Notes under the pieces: generated by a model
What the model was told of the DNA's origin: nothing
Seen by the model: only the letters and a program-made list of their open reading frames with translations
Databases searched by the model: none
Assembly (NCBI GenBank): GCA_910585445.1
Contig: CAJUEK010000063.1
Span: forward strand, 1 to 11,591
Direction of reading: 5' to 3'
DNA: 11,591 nucleotides
Origin: an uncultured Bacteroidales bacterium
GTDB lineage: Bacteria > Bacteroidota > Bacteroidia > Bacteroidales > UBA932
Position numbers and translations under genes: made by a program
Part shown: positions 1-7,549 of the stretch, piece after piece
How the letters are laid out: the number at the start of each line of letters is the position of its first letter
How positions within the stretch are numbered: the first letter of the stretch is position 1

Positions 1-2
1 TC

Positions 3-536
3 TCCGGACTGTGCGGCGCGCTGGCGGTTTCCATTTACTCCTCTGCGCAGCCAAATATGCTGTACGGCAGAGAGATGGATGTCATCGCGGCCTGCGTCAT
101 CGGCGGCGTCAGCATGACCGGCGGCCGGGGAAGCGTAGCCGGAGCACTCTTAGGCTCCATACTACTGGTGAAAATGAACGATGTAGCATATTTCAGGACA
201 AACATCATATTGGCGCTGGCAGCTGTCGCAGCCATGTCATTCGCATCCGGAACAGCATTCATATTGGTGCTCGTGGGAGCAACCGGCTTCTTTTGCTCAA
301 GCATATTCTCCATAATATATTCACAGGCTATGAAAGCGCGTCCCGACAAGACGAACGAAATTTCCGGACTTATGATTATGGGAGTATGCGGAGGTGCTGT
401 CATTCCGCCTCTCATGGGCATGTTCGCAGACGCCGTAGGCAATCAGAACGGCTCAGTAATGGTCATAGGAGCCTGCTTATGCTACCTTGCAGCAGCATCC
501 TTCATCCTGGGCAAGGGACAGGCCGCGAGAAGATAG
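3..536 (+). CDS. Sugar permease C-terminus, apparent ABC/MFS chimera (5' partial)
   Basis: Open from the window edge, 177 residues visible, so the start lies outside. Residues 1-50 look like the end of an RbsC-type ABC sugar permease (BPD_transp_2 family): an SAQP motif, then MDVIAACVIGG and a GGRGS loop, all typical of that family. From about residue 52 the protein looks like the last four helices of a FucP/GluP-type MFS sugar:proton symporter. It has the cytoplasmic loop ARPDKTNEISG (112-122), the GGAVIPPLMG segment (130-139) and two more hydrophobic helices, ending in a short basic tail. The switch falls around GALLGSILL (residues 48-55), a stretch that either family could supply. The two families are unrelated in fold, so a normal protein is not expected. 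It may be a recombined pseudogene or an assembly join. No terminator is seen before the next gene. Confidence is high that both family signatures are present and low that the protein works. Confidence 0.75.
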   Translation, partial: SGLCGALAVSIYSSAQPNMLYGREMDVIAACVIGGVSMTGGRGSVAGALLGSILLVKMNDVAYFRTNIILALAAVAAMSFASGTAFILVLVGATGFFCSSIFSIIYSQAMKARPDKTNEISGLMIMGVCGGAVIPPLMGMFADAVGNQNGSVMVIGACLCYLAAASFILGKGQAARR

Positions 537-581
537 AACGACATTTCGCAAATTCTGCAGGCCGTTTCAATAGATTTTCCT

Positions 582-589
582 TATTTTTG
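582..589 (+). promoter_or_regulatory. Candidate -7 promoter box for the yicC-like gene
   Basis: TATTTTTG matches the Bacteroidota -7 consensus TAnnTTTG and sits 24 bases before the start codon at 614. No convincing TTTG -33 element is found at the usual 19-21 base spacing, so the call rests on the -7 box and its position. Confidence 0.45.
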
Positions 590-613
590 TGCCGCTAAAC
601 ATACTTCAACACA

Positions 614-1501
614 ATGATAAGATCAATGACAGGATACGGCAAGGCAGAGACCATGCTGGAATCAGGAAAAATAACCGTAGAAATACGTTCACTGAACGGA
701 AAGACAGCGGACATAAGCATAAAGACGTCCCTGCTTCCGAAAGACAAGGAAATAGCCGTGCGGCATAAGGTTGCCAATGCCCTGCAAAGAGGGAACATAG
801 ACTTTTTCATGGCATATGAGCCGAACGCCGCAGAAAACGCGAAGCAGATTAACATTGAAATGGCCCTGGGGTACTACGGGCAGATTATGTCGCTTGCCGA
901 GCATATCGGTTCCGCAGGCAGCCTGAACGGCAATCCTGCGGAGCTTATTTCAACCATCCTGAAGATGCCGGAGGTGATAGACTGCAAAAAACAGGACGTT
1001 ATAACGGATATCAACTGGCCTCAAGTGGAGGCTTGCATAGACAAGGCACTCGCCAATATCAACGAATTCAGGGCACAGGAGGGTGAAGTCCTATACAACG
1101 ACGTCACGCAAAAAGTCGCCAGCATTTTGGCATATTCCGAGCAGGTGGAGCAATACGAGAGCGAAAGGGTCGCGGCCGTAAGGGAAAAAATTTTGGCCCG
1201 CTTTGCAGAACTGAAGGCAGAGCCGGACCAGAGCCGCCTTGAGCAGGAGATGATTTATTACATCGAGAAGCTGGACATCAATGAGGAGAAAGTTCGCCTG
1301 CGCCAGCATTGCAAATATTTCATTGACACAATCAGCGACGATCCCGCTCCCGGAAAGAAGCTCGGTTTCATCGCCCAGGAAATGGGACGGGAAATCAACA
1401 CGACTGGTTCCAAGGCCAATCACACGGAAATCCAGAAGATTGTCGTGAAAATGAAAGACGAGCTGGAGAAAATAAAGGAGCAGAGCCTGAATATCCTTTA
1501 G
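614..1501 (+). CDS. yicC: YicC/YloC-family endoribonuclease
   Basis: A 295-residue protein, the usual length for the YicC family. It begins with the family signature MIRSMTGYG. It has the N-terminal YicC domain (about 2-155) and the C-terminal DUF1732 domain (about 210-295), marked by DINEEKVRL (221-229) and the strongly conserved GKKLGFIAQEMGREINT (247-263) followed by GSKAN. YicC proteins are cytoplasmic and conserved across bacteria. E. coli YicC has been described as an endoribonuclease that affects small-RNA stability, and that is the basis for the product name. In many genomes, Bacteroidota included, the gene is followed by guanylate kinase (gmk). Here it is followed by a glutathione peroxidase, so the usual pair is split. 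The ATG at 614 is chosen because the conserved motif starts there and a -7 box lies just upstream. Confidence 0.93.
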   Translation: MIRSMTGYGKAETMLESGKITVEIRSLNGKTADISIKTSLLPKDKEIAVRHKVANALQRGNIDFFMAYEPNAAENAKQINIEMALGYYGQIMSLAEHIGSAGSLNGNPAELISTILKMPEVIDCKKQDVITDINWPQVEACIDKALANINEFRAQEGEVLYNDVTQKVASILAYSEQVEQYESERVAAVREKILARFAELKAEPDQSRLEQEMIYYIEKLDINEEKVRLRQHCKYFIDTISDDPAPGKKLGFIAQEMGREINTTGSKANHTEIQKIVVKMKDELEKIKEQSLNIL

Positions 1502-1533
1502 CCGTGGCAAGCCTGAGAAGCCATTTGGCAGAG

Positions 1534-1565
1534 TTTGTGCTATACGGCCCTACCGGTTAGTTTTT
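1534..1565 (+). promoter_or_regulatory. Candidate promoter of the glutathione peroxidase gene
   Basis: TTTG at 1534-1537 is followed after 20 bases by TAGTTTTT (1558-1565), which matches the TAnnTTTG -7 consensus except for the last base. The spacing fits Bacteroidota promoters. The expected transcription start leaves a very short leader before the ATG at 1580. This also argues against starting the protein upstream at the TTG at 1535, which lies inside the -33 element. Confidence 0.4.
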
Positions 1566-1579
1566 TAATTGTTAGGGTT

Positions 1580-2068
1580 ATGAAAGAAAAGAAAATTTAT
1601 GATTTCACCGTATCAGACATGAGCAAAAAGCCGGTGGACCTCAGCATTTACAGCGGAAAAGTGATTTTAGTAGTGAACACAGCCACTGGATGCGGCTTCA
1701 CTCCCCAATATAAAGGCTTGGAGGCTCTCTACAGGAAATACAGGGACAAGGGCTTTGTCGTGCTCGATTTCCCATGCAACCAGTTCGGGCATCAGGCTCC
1801 GGGAACGGAAAGGGAAATAGCGGGCTTCTGCGAGCTTAACTATGACGTCACATTCCCGCAGTTTGCAAAAATCGAAGTGAACGGAGAAGGAGCGGACCCG
1901 CTCTATGTATGGCTTAAGAAACAGAAGAGAGGTCTTCTCGGCTCCACTTCAATAAAATGGAATTTCACAAAATTCCTGATTGACAGGCAAGGCAACGTGG
2001 TGGAAAGGTTCGCACCGGGTGACACTCCGGAGCAGATTGAGCCGCATATCAAGAAACTTCTCGGCTAA
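1580..2068 (+). CDS. Glutathione peroxidase family protein (thioredoxin-type)
   Basis: A 162-residue cytoplasmic peroxidase with a thioredoxin fold that reduces hydrogen peroxide and organic or lipid hydroperoxides. The peroxidatic cysteine is Cys38 in NTATGCGFTPQY, where animal enzymes carry selenocysteine. The other catalytic positions are visible: Gln72 in FPCNQFGHQ, and Trp-Asn in the KWNFTKFLID motif. Cys84 in FCELNYDVTFP is at the position of the resolving cysteine of yeast and plant enzymes that use thioredoxin, so despite the family name thioredoxin is the likely reductant (inference). There is no signal peptide if the ATG at 1580 is used. An upstream TTG at 1535 would add 15 hydrophobic residues, but these fall outside the family fold and inside the presumed promoter. 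The next gene, a flavodiiron protein 58 bases downstream on the same strand, serves a related oxygen-defence role. Confidence 0.93.
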   Translation: MKEKKIYDFTVSDMSKKPVDLSIYSGKVILVVNTATGCGFTPQYKGLEALYRKYRDKGFVVLDFPCNQFGHQAPGTEREIAGFCELNYDVTFPQFAKIEVNGEGADPLYVWLKKQKRGLLGSTSIKWNFTKFLIDRQGNVVERFAPGDTPEQIEPHIKKLLG

Positions 2069-2126
2069 GTCCCTTCCCCATCAAGCTCCATCTGCCAAAG
2101 ACGGATAATTACCAAACAACTGAATA

Positions 2127-3341
2127 ATGAGCAAAATTACGGAAAAGATACGCTATGTAGGCGTCAATGACCATGAGACCACATTGTTTGAAGGCCTGTG
2201 GCCGCTTCCATACGGAGTCAGCTACAACTCATATCTGGTCATTGACAAGGAGAATGCGCTGATAGACACTGTCGATGCGCGATTCAAGGACAAATTCATT
2301 GAAAACATCAGGGAACATGCCGGAGACTCTCCGATAAATCACCTGATAATCAACCATATGGAGCCGGACCATTCCTCATCCGTATCCGCTGTAATGGAGC
2401 TGTGGCCTGACATCACTATTTTGGCAAGCGCACGTGCCGTACCTATGCTCACTGGCTACTACGGGATAAATGCCGACAAAATCAAGACAGTAGGTGACGG
2501 GGACACCCTCTCATTGGGAGAGACCGTCCTGTCGTTCCACATGACCCCTATGGTGCATTGGCCTGAAACAATGATGACATGGGACGAAAGCGAAAAGACT
2601 CTCTTCTCGGGAGACGCATTCGGTACTTTCGGCATACCTGGAATCGGTATTACGGACAGCAATCTTGAAGACCTCGGGCCATACCGCGATGAGATGATAC
2701 GCTACTATTCGAACATCGTCGGCAAATACGGCAGTACAGTGCAGGCCGCTATGAAGAAGCTCTCAGGACTTGAGATAAAGCGGATATGCAGCACTCATGG
2801 TCCGGTATGGGAGAAGCTTGCGGCAGATGTGGCAGGCCTTTACGGAAAACTCAGCAGATATGAGGCAGAGCCGGGAGTATGCATCGCATATGGCTCGATG
2901 TACGGCAATACAGCTGAAGCAGCCGAGTGCCTGTCTAAGGAGCTTACGGCGGCCGGCGTTCCGAACACAATCCATCCGCTCTGCACGGAAAACATATCCG
3001 AAGCACTGCGTGATGTGTTCAAATACAACACCATAGCCATCGGTTCTCCGACATATAACGGAGGCATCTTCCCTCCTGCCGAGACATTCATGAAGGCCAT
3101 TTCAGCACGCAATGTAAAGGGACGCAAATTCGTTGCTTTCGGTTCATATTCATGGGCGGCGGCAAGCGTGAAACTGCTTGCTGAACAGGCTCAGTCCCTC
3201 GGTTTTGAGCTTATCGGACTGCCGGAAGAGACTCCGGGCAGCCAGAACGGAGGGATATCATTCCCGCATGCCTATTCACCTGAGAAGTGCGACATGAAGG
3301 CTCTTGCCGAAATCATCCGCAAGTCCGCAGGTCTGGCATAG
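2127..3341 (+). CDS. fprA: Flavodiiron protein, FprA-type A flavoprotein (O2/NO reductase)
   Basis: A 404-residue two-domain flavodiiron protein. Residues 1-250 are the metallo-beta-lactamase-like domain with all diiron ligand motifs intact: HMEPDH (77-82), His144 in MVHWPE, Asp163 in SGDAFG and His224 in STHGPVW. Residues 251-400 are a flavodoxin-like domain with the FMN phosphate loop YGSMYGNT (255-262) and the flavin-contacting SPTYNGG (307-313). The family reduces O2 to water or NO to N2O in the cytoplasm of anaerobes, usually taking electrons from rubredoxin. There is no fused rubredoxin or flavin-reductase domain and no rubredoxin gene in the window, so the donor must be encoded elsewhere. 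The gene follows the peroxidase by 58 bases, has no clear promoter of its own and ends before a strong hairpin, so co-transcription is plausible. O2 and NO specificity cannot be told apart from sequence. Confidence 0.96.
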   Translation: MSKITEKIRYVGVNDHETTLFEGLWPLPYGVSYNSYLVIDKENALIDTVDARFKDKFIENIREHAGDSPINHLIINHMEPDHSSSVSAVMELWPDITILASARAVPMLTGYYGINADKIKTVGDGDTLSLGETVLSFHMTPMVHWPETMMTWDESEKTLFSGDAFGTFGIPGIGITDSNLEDLGPYRDEMIRYYSNIVGKYGSTVQAAMKKLSGLEIKRICSTHGPVWEKLAADVAGLYGKLSRYEAEPGVCIAYGSMYGNTAEAAECLSKELTAAGVPNTIHPLCTENISEALRDVFKYNTIAIGSPTYNGGIFPPAETFMKAISARNVKGRKFVAFGSYSWAAASVKLLAEQAQSLGFELIGLPEETPGSQNGGISFPHAYSPEKCDMKALAEIIRKSAGLA

Positions 3342-3394
3342 AATTGGATATTGACATGCCCAGAACGAATTTAACAAAGCAAAATGAATAAAGC

Positions 3395-3430
3395 AAAAGA
3401 GCCGGGTCCGCTTGACGTCCCGGCTCTTTT
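3395..3430. terminator. Bidirectional terminator between fprA and rlmI
   Basis: A perfect 12-bp inverted repeat, AAAAGAGCCGGG at 3395-3406 with CCCGGCTCTTTT at 3419-3430, around a 12-base loop. The A-tract before and T-tract after a G+C-rich stem give a U-run in either direction. It lies 53 bases after the fprA stop codon and 18 bases after the stop of the convergent methyltransferase gene. Confidence 0.92.
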
Positions 3431-3448
3431 CATTTGTCCACAAAAGTG

Positions 3449-4648
3449 CTACTCCACGTAAAGCAGCAGGCCTTTCAGATACTCCCCTTCCGGATGGTAA
3501 ATGTTCACGGAATGGTCAGCAGGCTGGTTGAGCCTGTCGAGTATGCGCACGCTCTTGCCGCACTGCGCAGCAGCAGAGAATACGGCAAGGGCAAAAGCTT
3601 CCTTGTCAACTACCTGCGAGCAGCTGTACGTGAAGATGAGTCCTCCCGGAGCGACCTTGGAAATTGCAGCGGCATTCAGTCTCTGATATGCCCTGAGGGC
3701 ATTCTTCAAAGCTCCGCGATGCTTGGCAAAAGCAGGCGGGTCAACTATCATAAGGTCATACTTCCCCTCCGGAACATCCTTCAGGTAATCTATGGCATCG
3801 CAGCACAGGCTCGTATGCCTCTCCGGTGCAAAACCGTTTATCGCCACATTCCTGTCAACCATGGCCATAGCCTTTCTTGAACTGTCAACAGAATCAACAT
3901 GAACAGCTCCTGAAGCCAGCGCATATATGGAAAATCCTCCGGTATAGCAGAAAAGGTTAAGCACATTGCGCCCACGGGCATGTTTGCCTACAAGAGCCCT
4001 GTTCTCCCTCTGGTCAAGGAAAAAGCCGGTCTTCTGGCCTTCTGTCCAATTGACAATGAACTTGTGCCCGTTCTCAAGCACGACAGTCTCATTCTCCACG
4101 AAGTCCTCCCTGCGGTACATATATCCGTCAACAAGCTCGAGTCCGGCCTTGAAAGGCGCAGTACCGGAGCTCTTGTCATAAACAGCCTTCAGGGTGTCCC
4201 CATAGACCTTGCACAAAGCTTCCGTAATCTGCTTCTTGGCACGGAACATTCCCACGGAATGAGCCTGCAGAACGCATACACCGTCATAATAGTCGATTAT
4301 AAGGCCAGGAAGATTATCTCCCTCACCGTGTACAAGCCTATAGCAATTGGTAAGGGCAGCCCCGTCAGCCGCAAGACCCGCAGAGATGCGCACCGCAAGG
4401 GCACGCGATATCATTATCTCCCAGAAATCAGGGCTGAGCACATCTGAGTCAAAGCTTAGGATGCGCACGGCAATCGAGCCGATCTGCCAATGCCCGCAGG
4501 CAAGGAAACGCCCGTCTGCTGCATGCACAGCCACGACATCACCCTCCTCAGGAGTTCCGTGCACCTGTGCGATTGCCCCGGAGAACACCCACGGGTGGAA
4601 CCTGTACAGGGACTCCTCCCTGCCTTTCTTCAATACTGCCTTTATCAT
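3449..4648 (-). CDS. rlmI: RlmI-like 23S rRNA (cytosine-C5)-methyltransferase
   Basis: A 399-residue class I SAM-dependent RNA methyltransferase. Residues 1-75 form an N-terminal PUA domain (RFHPWVFSGAI at 16-26, then the GDVV/GRFLACG strands). The RlmI/RlmK signature GQKTGFFLDQREN is at 204-216, SAM motif I NLFCYTGGF at 231-239 and DPPAFAK at 303-309. The motif-VI cysteine Cys343 lies in TYSCSQ and is the presumed catalytic nucleophile. The ending HPEGEYLKGLLL is also typical. In E. coli RlmI makes m5C1962 in 23S rRNA. The same target is inferred here but not proven, because close paralogues share these motifs. Its ATG overlaps the stop of the upstream exonuclease gene (ATGA at 4648-4645), which suggests translational coupling. 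Transcription should end at the hairpin just beyond its stop. Confidence 0.93.
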   Translation of the reverse strand: MIKAVLKKGREESLYRFHPWVFSGAIAQVHGTPEEGDVVAVHAADGRFLACGHWQIGSIAVRILSFDSDVLSPDFWEIMISRALAVRISAGLAADGAALTNCYRLVHGEGDNLPGLIIDYYDGVCVLQAHSVGMFRAKKQITEALCKVYGDTLKAVYDKSSGTAPFKAGLELVDGYMYRREDFVENETVVLENGHKFIVNWTEGQKTGFFLDQRENRALVGKHARGRNVLNLFCYTGGFSIYALASGAVHVDSVDSSRKAMAMVDRNVAINGFAPERHTSLCCDAIDYLKDVPEGKYDLMIVDPPAFAKHRGALKNALRAYQRLNAAAISKVAPGGLIFTYSCSQVVDKEAFALAVFSAAAQCGKSVRILDRLNQPADHSVNIYHPEGEYLKGLLLYVE

Positions 4649-5256
4649 AATAAATTCTCGTCTTTCAAAGGATTCTTTTCTGATGCCATGAGCCTGATAT
4701 ACATCTCACGGCACACCCATGCGTCAGTAGCCGCATATTTGCACTGTGACTCGGACAAGGCAGGAGCCTCCCAGTTGGAAAGCTGCTGCGTCTTGGAAAT
4801 GCGGAAGCCGAGAATGATTGCGGACATCTTCTTGACGCTCTTGTCACGGATTCCCCACTCCCACACTATCTTCTGCAAATCCACGAAACCGGCAGGCACA
4901 AAATCATGATGTTTCTGAAGCCCCCTGATGTCGTCATGAATGGCAGCCCCGACCTTGATAATCTTTCCGTTGGCGAGCAGGCTGCAAAGCCTGCGGTGCA
5001 TTCCTATATCCTTGATTCTGAACAGGAAAGCCTTGTCCGGTCCGGAAAGCTGGAGCAGAGACACCCCATAGCGGGACTGGCCCTGCGAGAAACACGGACG
5101 CGTCTCAGTATCAAAGCCGATTATGGGCTGCGAGCGGAGATAGGCAAGCGCACGGTTAAATTCAGCGCCGACGGAATCAATCACGTATATCTTTCCGGGG
5201 AAAGACACGTAATCAAGCTTTTCAAGTTCCTCTGCACTTATACTTTCAATATACAT
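4645..5256 (-). CDS. DEDDy 3'-5' exonuclease (RNase D/WRN-type domain)
   Basis: A 203-residue single-domain exonuclease. The DEDDy residues are present in order: Asp49 and Glu51 in GFDTETRP, the Asp pair 108-109 in AIHDDIRGL, and Tyr174 with Asp178 in KYAATDAW. The protein covers only the nuclease core, with no HRDC domain, so it is much shorter than E. coli RNase D and resembles the stand-alone WRN-exonuclease-like proteins of Bacteroidota. The substrate (RNA or DNA ends) cannot be settled from sequence. The ATG at 5256 is preferred. A GTG at 5265 would add three residues without family support. It sits 26 bases after the glutamine synthetase stop and overlaps the methyltransferase start by four bases, so the three genes look like one transcription unit. 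Pairing with an rRNA methyltransferase hints at an RNA-related role (inference). Confidence 0.9.
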   Translation of the reverse strand: MYIESISAEELEKLDYVSFPGKIYVIDSVGAEFNRALAYLRSQPIIGFDTETRPCFSQGQSRYGVSLLQLSGPDKAFLFRIKDIGMHRRLCSLLANGKIIKVGAAIHDDIRGLQKHHDFVPAGFVDLQKIVWEWGIRDKSVKKMSAIILGFRISKTQQLSNWEAPALSESQCKYAATDAWVCREMYIRLMASEKNPLKDENLL

Positions 5257-5282
5257 AACAAACACAAAATCCGGGGCTTCCG

Positions 5283-7457
5283 CTAAAAGAACAGAAGCTC
5301 CCTGTATTTAGGCAACGGCCACATCTCATCGTCAATTATCATCTCAAGATGGTCCGCACTGTAACGTACCTTGTCCATCATATCCTTCACCTCGTGAGAA
5401 TAGGTCTTCGCCCGCTCCCCTATGCCCTCAATCCTGTTCGCTTTCTTGCGGGCATCCACGAGCCTTACTACATCCGCGGACAGGTTGTTCATATGGAACG
5501 ATATCTTTTTAAGCGTGTCGATTTCAGAAGAGCAGAAATTCATATAGTCGTCTCCGAAAATGTCCTTGATGCCCTTCACATTCTCTATAAGGACGTTCTG
5601 ATACCTCACCGCCGCCGGTATGACATGGTTAAGGCAGATGTCCCCGAGGATGCGGGCCTCTATCTGAAGCTTCTTCACATAGACCTCATTGAGAATCTCG
5701 AAACGGGCCTCCACCTCATTGGGAGCAAGAACGCCAAGCTTGTCGAAAAGTTCCAAGGTCTGCGCCTCATGATAGACCTCATAGGACTCCGGCACATTCC
5801 TCACGGCCCGAAGCCCGCGCGCCTGGGACTCGATTTCCCACTCCTTGCTGTAACCGTTGCCCTCGAACATTATGTCCTTGGCCTCAGTTATGAACTTGCG
5901 CACGACAGCCATAATGGCAGAAGAGCGGTCCTCACCTGCCGCTTCGAGAACATCCACTTCGTGGCGGAAGTCCTTTAGGCTCTCGGCCACGATAGAATTT
6001 ACCACATAAACTGCTGAAGCGACATTCTGCGATGAGCCGACTGCGCGGAATTCAAAACGGTTTCCGGTAAATGCAAACGGAGAAGTCCTGTTCCTGTCCG
6101 TATTGTCCGGGAATATCTCCGGTATGGCATTGACAATCTTGATAGACTCCTGTGACGAGGCTGTCATGCAGGCATCCCCAAGCTCCATGATGGAGCGGAA
6201 AATGCCGTAGAGAGTAGAACCGGAGAACACAGAGGCAACCGCTGGAGGAGCCTCATTGCCGCCCAGACGGTATGAATTGCCGAGTGTAGCGACAGATGTC
6301 ATAAGCAGATAATGGTGCTTGTGAACGGCCCTGAGCACAGAAGCATAGAACGAAAGGAACTGAAGGTTCTTTGTCGGAGTCTTGCCAGGTGAAAGGAGAT
6401 TCACGCCGGTATCAGTCATTATGGACCAGTTGCAATGCTTTCCGGAGCCGTTCACCCCGTCAAAAGGCTTCTCGTGGAAAATCACCTTGAGATGATGCTT
6501 CTCCGCGACCTTCTGCATCACTATCATGAGCATCATGTTCTGGTCGATGGCCTTTGTGGCATCACAGAATACGGGTGCACATTCGAACTGGTTAGGAGCC
6601 ACTTCATTGTGACGCGTCTGGAGAAGAATGCCGAGCTTGTATGCCTCAGTCTCAAAATCTTTCATGAAAGAGCTTACCCTTGAAGGTATAGCCCCGAAAT
6701 AATGGTCTTCAAGCTGCTGGTCCTTTGCCGAGGTATGCCCCACCACTGTACGTCCCGAAAGCATCAGGTCCGGCCTTGCTTTGTAGAGAGACTCGTCAAC
6801 GAGGAAGTATTCCTGCTCAAGACCGAGATTTACTTTTACAGCCTTGACGCTCTCGTCAAACAGATTTGCCACTGAAACGGCGGCCTCGCTGAGGGCGTGC
6901 ATGGATTTGAGATGCGGAATCTTGGTGTCAAGGGCCTCACCCGTATATGACACGAAAACAGACGGTATGCATAAAGTTCCGTCCATCAGGAACACCGGAG
7001 ATGAAGGGTCCCATGCGGAATATCCCCTTGCCTCAAAGGTGTTGCGAAGTCCTCCGTTCGGGAAACTTGAGGCGTCAGGCTCCTGCTGCACTAAAGCGCT
7101 TCCGTTGAATTTCTCGAAAGCCTTGCCGTCCTTGAAAGTGACAAAGGCCTCATGCTTTTCAGCAGTGGAATCAGTAAGGGGCTGAAACAGATGGGTGTAG
7201 TGGGTCGCCCCCTTTTCCATGGCCCATGCCTTCATTCCTGAAGCTATTTCATTGGACACGCTGCGGTCAAGCTTGGCACCGAATTTCACCGATGCGAGAA
7301 CAGCCTCATAAGCCTGCTGTGACATGTACACTCTCATCTTGTCAAGGTCAAGTACATTCTCCCCGAAATACTCAGAAACAGGTCTATTCTCAACGTAGAA
7401 ACGCTCCGTCTTGTGCAGAGCAGACTCATTTAGAGCCATTTGCCTGAAAGTTGCCAT
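5283..7457 (-). CDS. glnN: Type III glutamine synthetase (GlnN)
   Basis: A 724-residue protein, close to the length of the Bacteroides fragilis GSIII enzyme and far longer than type I or II synthetases. It makes glutamine from glutamate, ammonia and ATP in the cytoplasm as a large oligomer. Visible catalytic-region motifs are EQEYF (214-218), RHNEVAPNQFE (282-292), the ammonium/glutamate site GVNGSGKHCNWS (334-345), GGNEAPPAVASVFSG (399-413) and NRTSPFAFTGNRFEFR (456-471). The C-terminal third, about 500-724, is the GSIII-specific helical region. The start at 7457 is preferred because a -7 box lies 32 bases upstream. It appears to be the first gene of a unit with the exonuclease and rRNA methyltransferase, and is divergent from an aminotransferase that would use its glutamate-linked products. 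No PII gene or nitrogen-regulatory partner is present in the window. Confidence 0.97.
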   Translation of the reverse strand: MATFRQMALNESALHKTERFYVENRPVSEYFGENVLDLDKMRVYMSQQAYEAVLASVKFGAKLDRSVSNEIASGMKAWAMEKGATHYTHLFQPLTDSTAEKHEAFVTFKDGKAFEKFNGSALVQQEPDASSFPNGGLRNTFEARGYSAWDPSSPVFLMDGTLCIPSVFVSYTGEALDTKIPHLKSMHALSEAAVSVANLFDESVKAVKVNLGLEQEYFLVDESLYKARPDLMLSGRTVVGHTSAKDQQLEDHYFGAIPSRVSSFMKDFETEAYKLGILLQTRHNEVAPNQFECAPVFCDATKAIDQNMMLMIVMQKVAEKHHLKVIFHEKPFDGVNGSGKHCNWSIMTDTGVNLLSPGKTPTKNLQFLSFYASVLRAVHKHHYLLMTSVATLGNSYRLGGNEAPPAVASVFSGSTLYGIFRSIMELGDACMTASSQESIKIVNAIPEIFPDNTDRNRTSPFAFTGNRFEFRAVGSSQNVASAVYVVNSIVAESLKDFRHEVDVLEAAGEDRSSAIMAVVRKFITEAKDIMFEGNGYSKEWEIESQARGLRAVRNVPESYEVYHEAQTLELFDKLGVLAPNEVEARFEILNEVYVKKLQIEARILGDICLNHVIPAAVRYQNVLIENVKGIKDIFGDDYMNFCSSEIDTLKKISFHMNNLSADVVRLVDARKKANRIEGIGERAKTYSHEVKDMMDKVRYSADHLEMIIDDEMWPLPKYRELLFF

Positions 7458-7489
7458 AAGTTTTATCCATTAATTTGTCAAGTCGGGCG

Positions 7490-7497
7490 CAAAGATA
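7490..7497 (-). promoter_or_regulatory. -7 promoter box of glnN
   Basis: On the minus strand this reads TATCTTTG, an exact match to the Bacteroidota TAnnTTTG box, 32 bases before the glnN start at 7457. No clear TTTG -33 element is seen at standard spacing. Its upstream region coincides with the opposing -7 box of the aminotransferase gene. Confidence 0.7.
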
Positions 7498-7509
7498 ATA
7501 AAATATCGC

Positions 7510-7517
7510 TATCTTTG
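7510..7517 (+). promoter_or_regulatory. -7 promoter box of the aminotransferase gene
   Basis: TATCTTTG, an exact TAnnTTTG match, 32 bases before the ATG at 7550. It is the mirror image of the glnN box, with 12 bases between them. A TTTG at 7474-7477 is too far upstream to be its -33 element. Confidence 0.7.
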
Positions 7518-7549
7518 TCCTTGGTACATACGAAAACAACAGGATAAAA

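Noticed and set aside
11..598. A 195-residue plus-strand frame overlapping the permease
   Set aside because: It is rich in Arg, His and Ser with no recognisable domain and lies out of frame over clear ABC and MFS motifs, so it is a shadow frame.
3980..4447. A 155-residue plus-strand frame opposite rlmI
   Set aside because: It lies antisense to the methyltransferase core motifs and shows no family signature of its own.
5349..5978. A 209-residue plus-strand frame opposite glnN
   Set aside because: It runs antisense through the conserved C-terminal region of glutamine synthetase, has no promoter box and its residue pattern mirrors the codons of the opposite strand.
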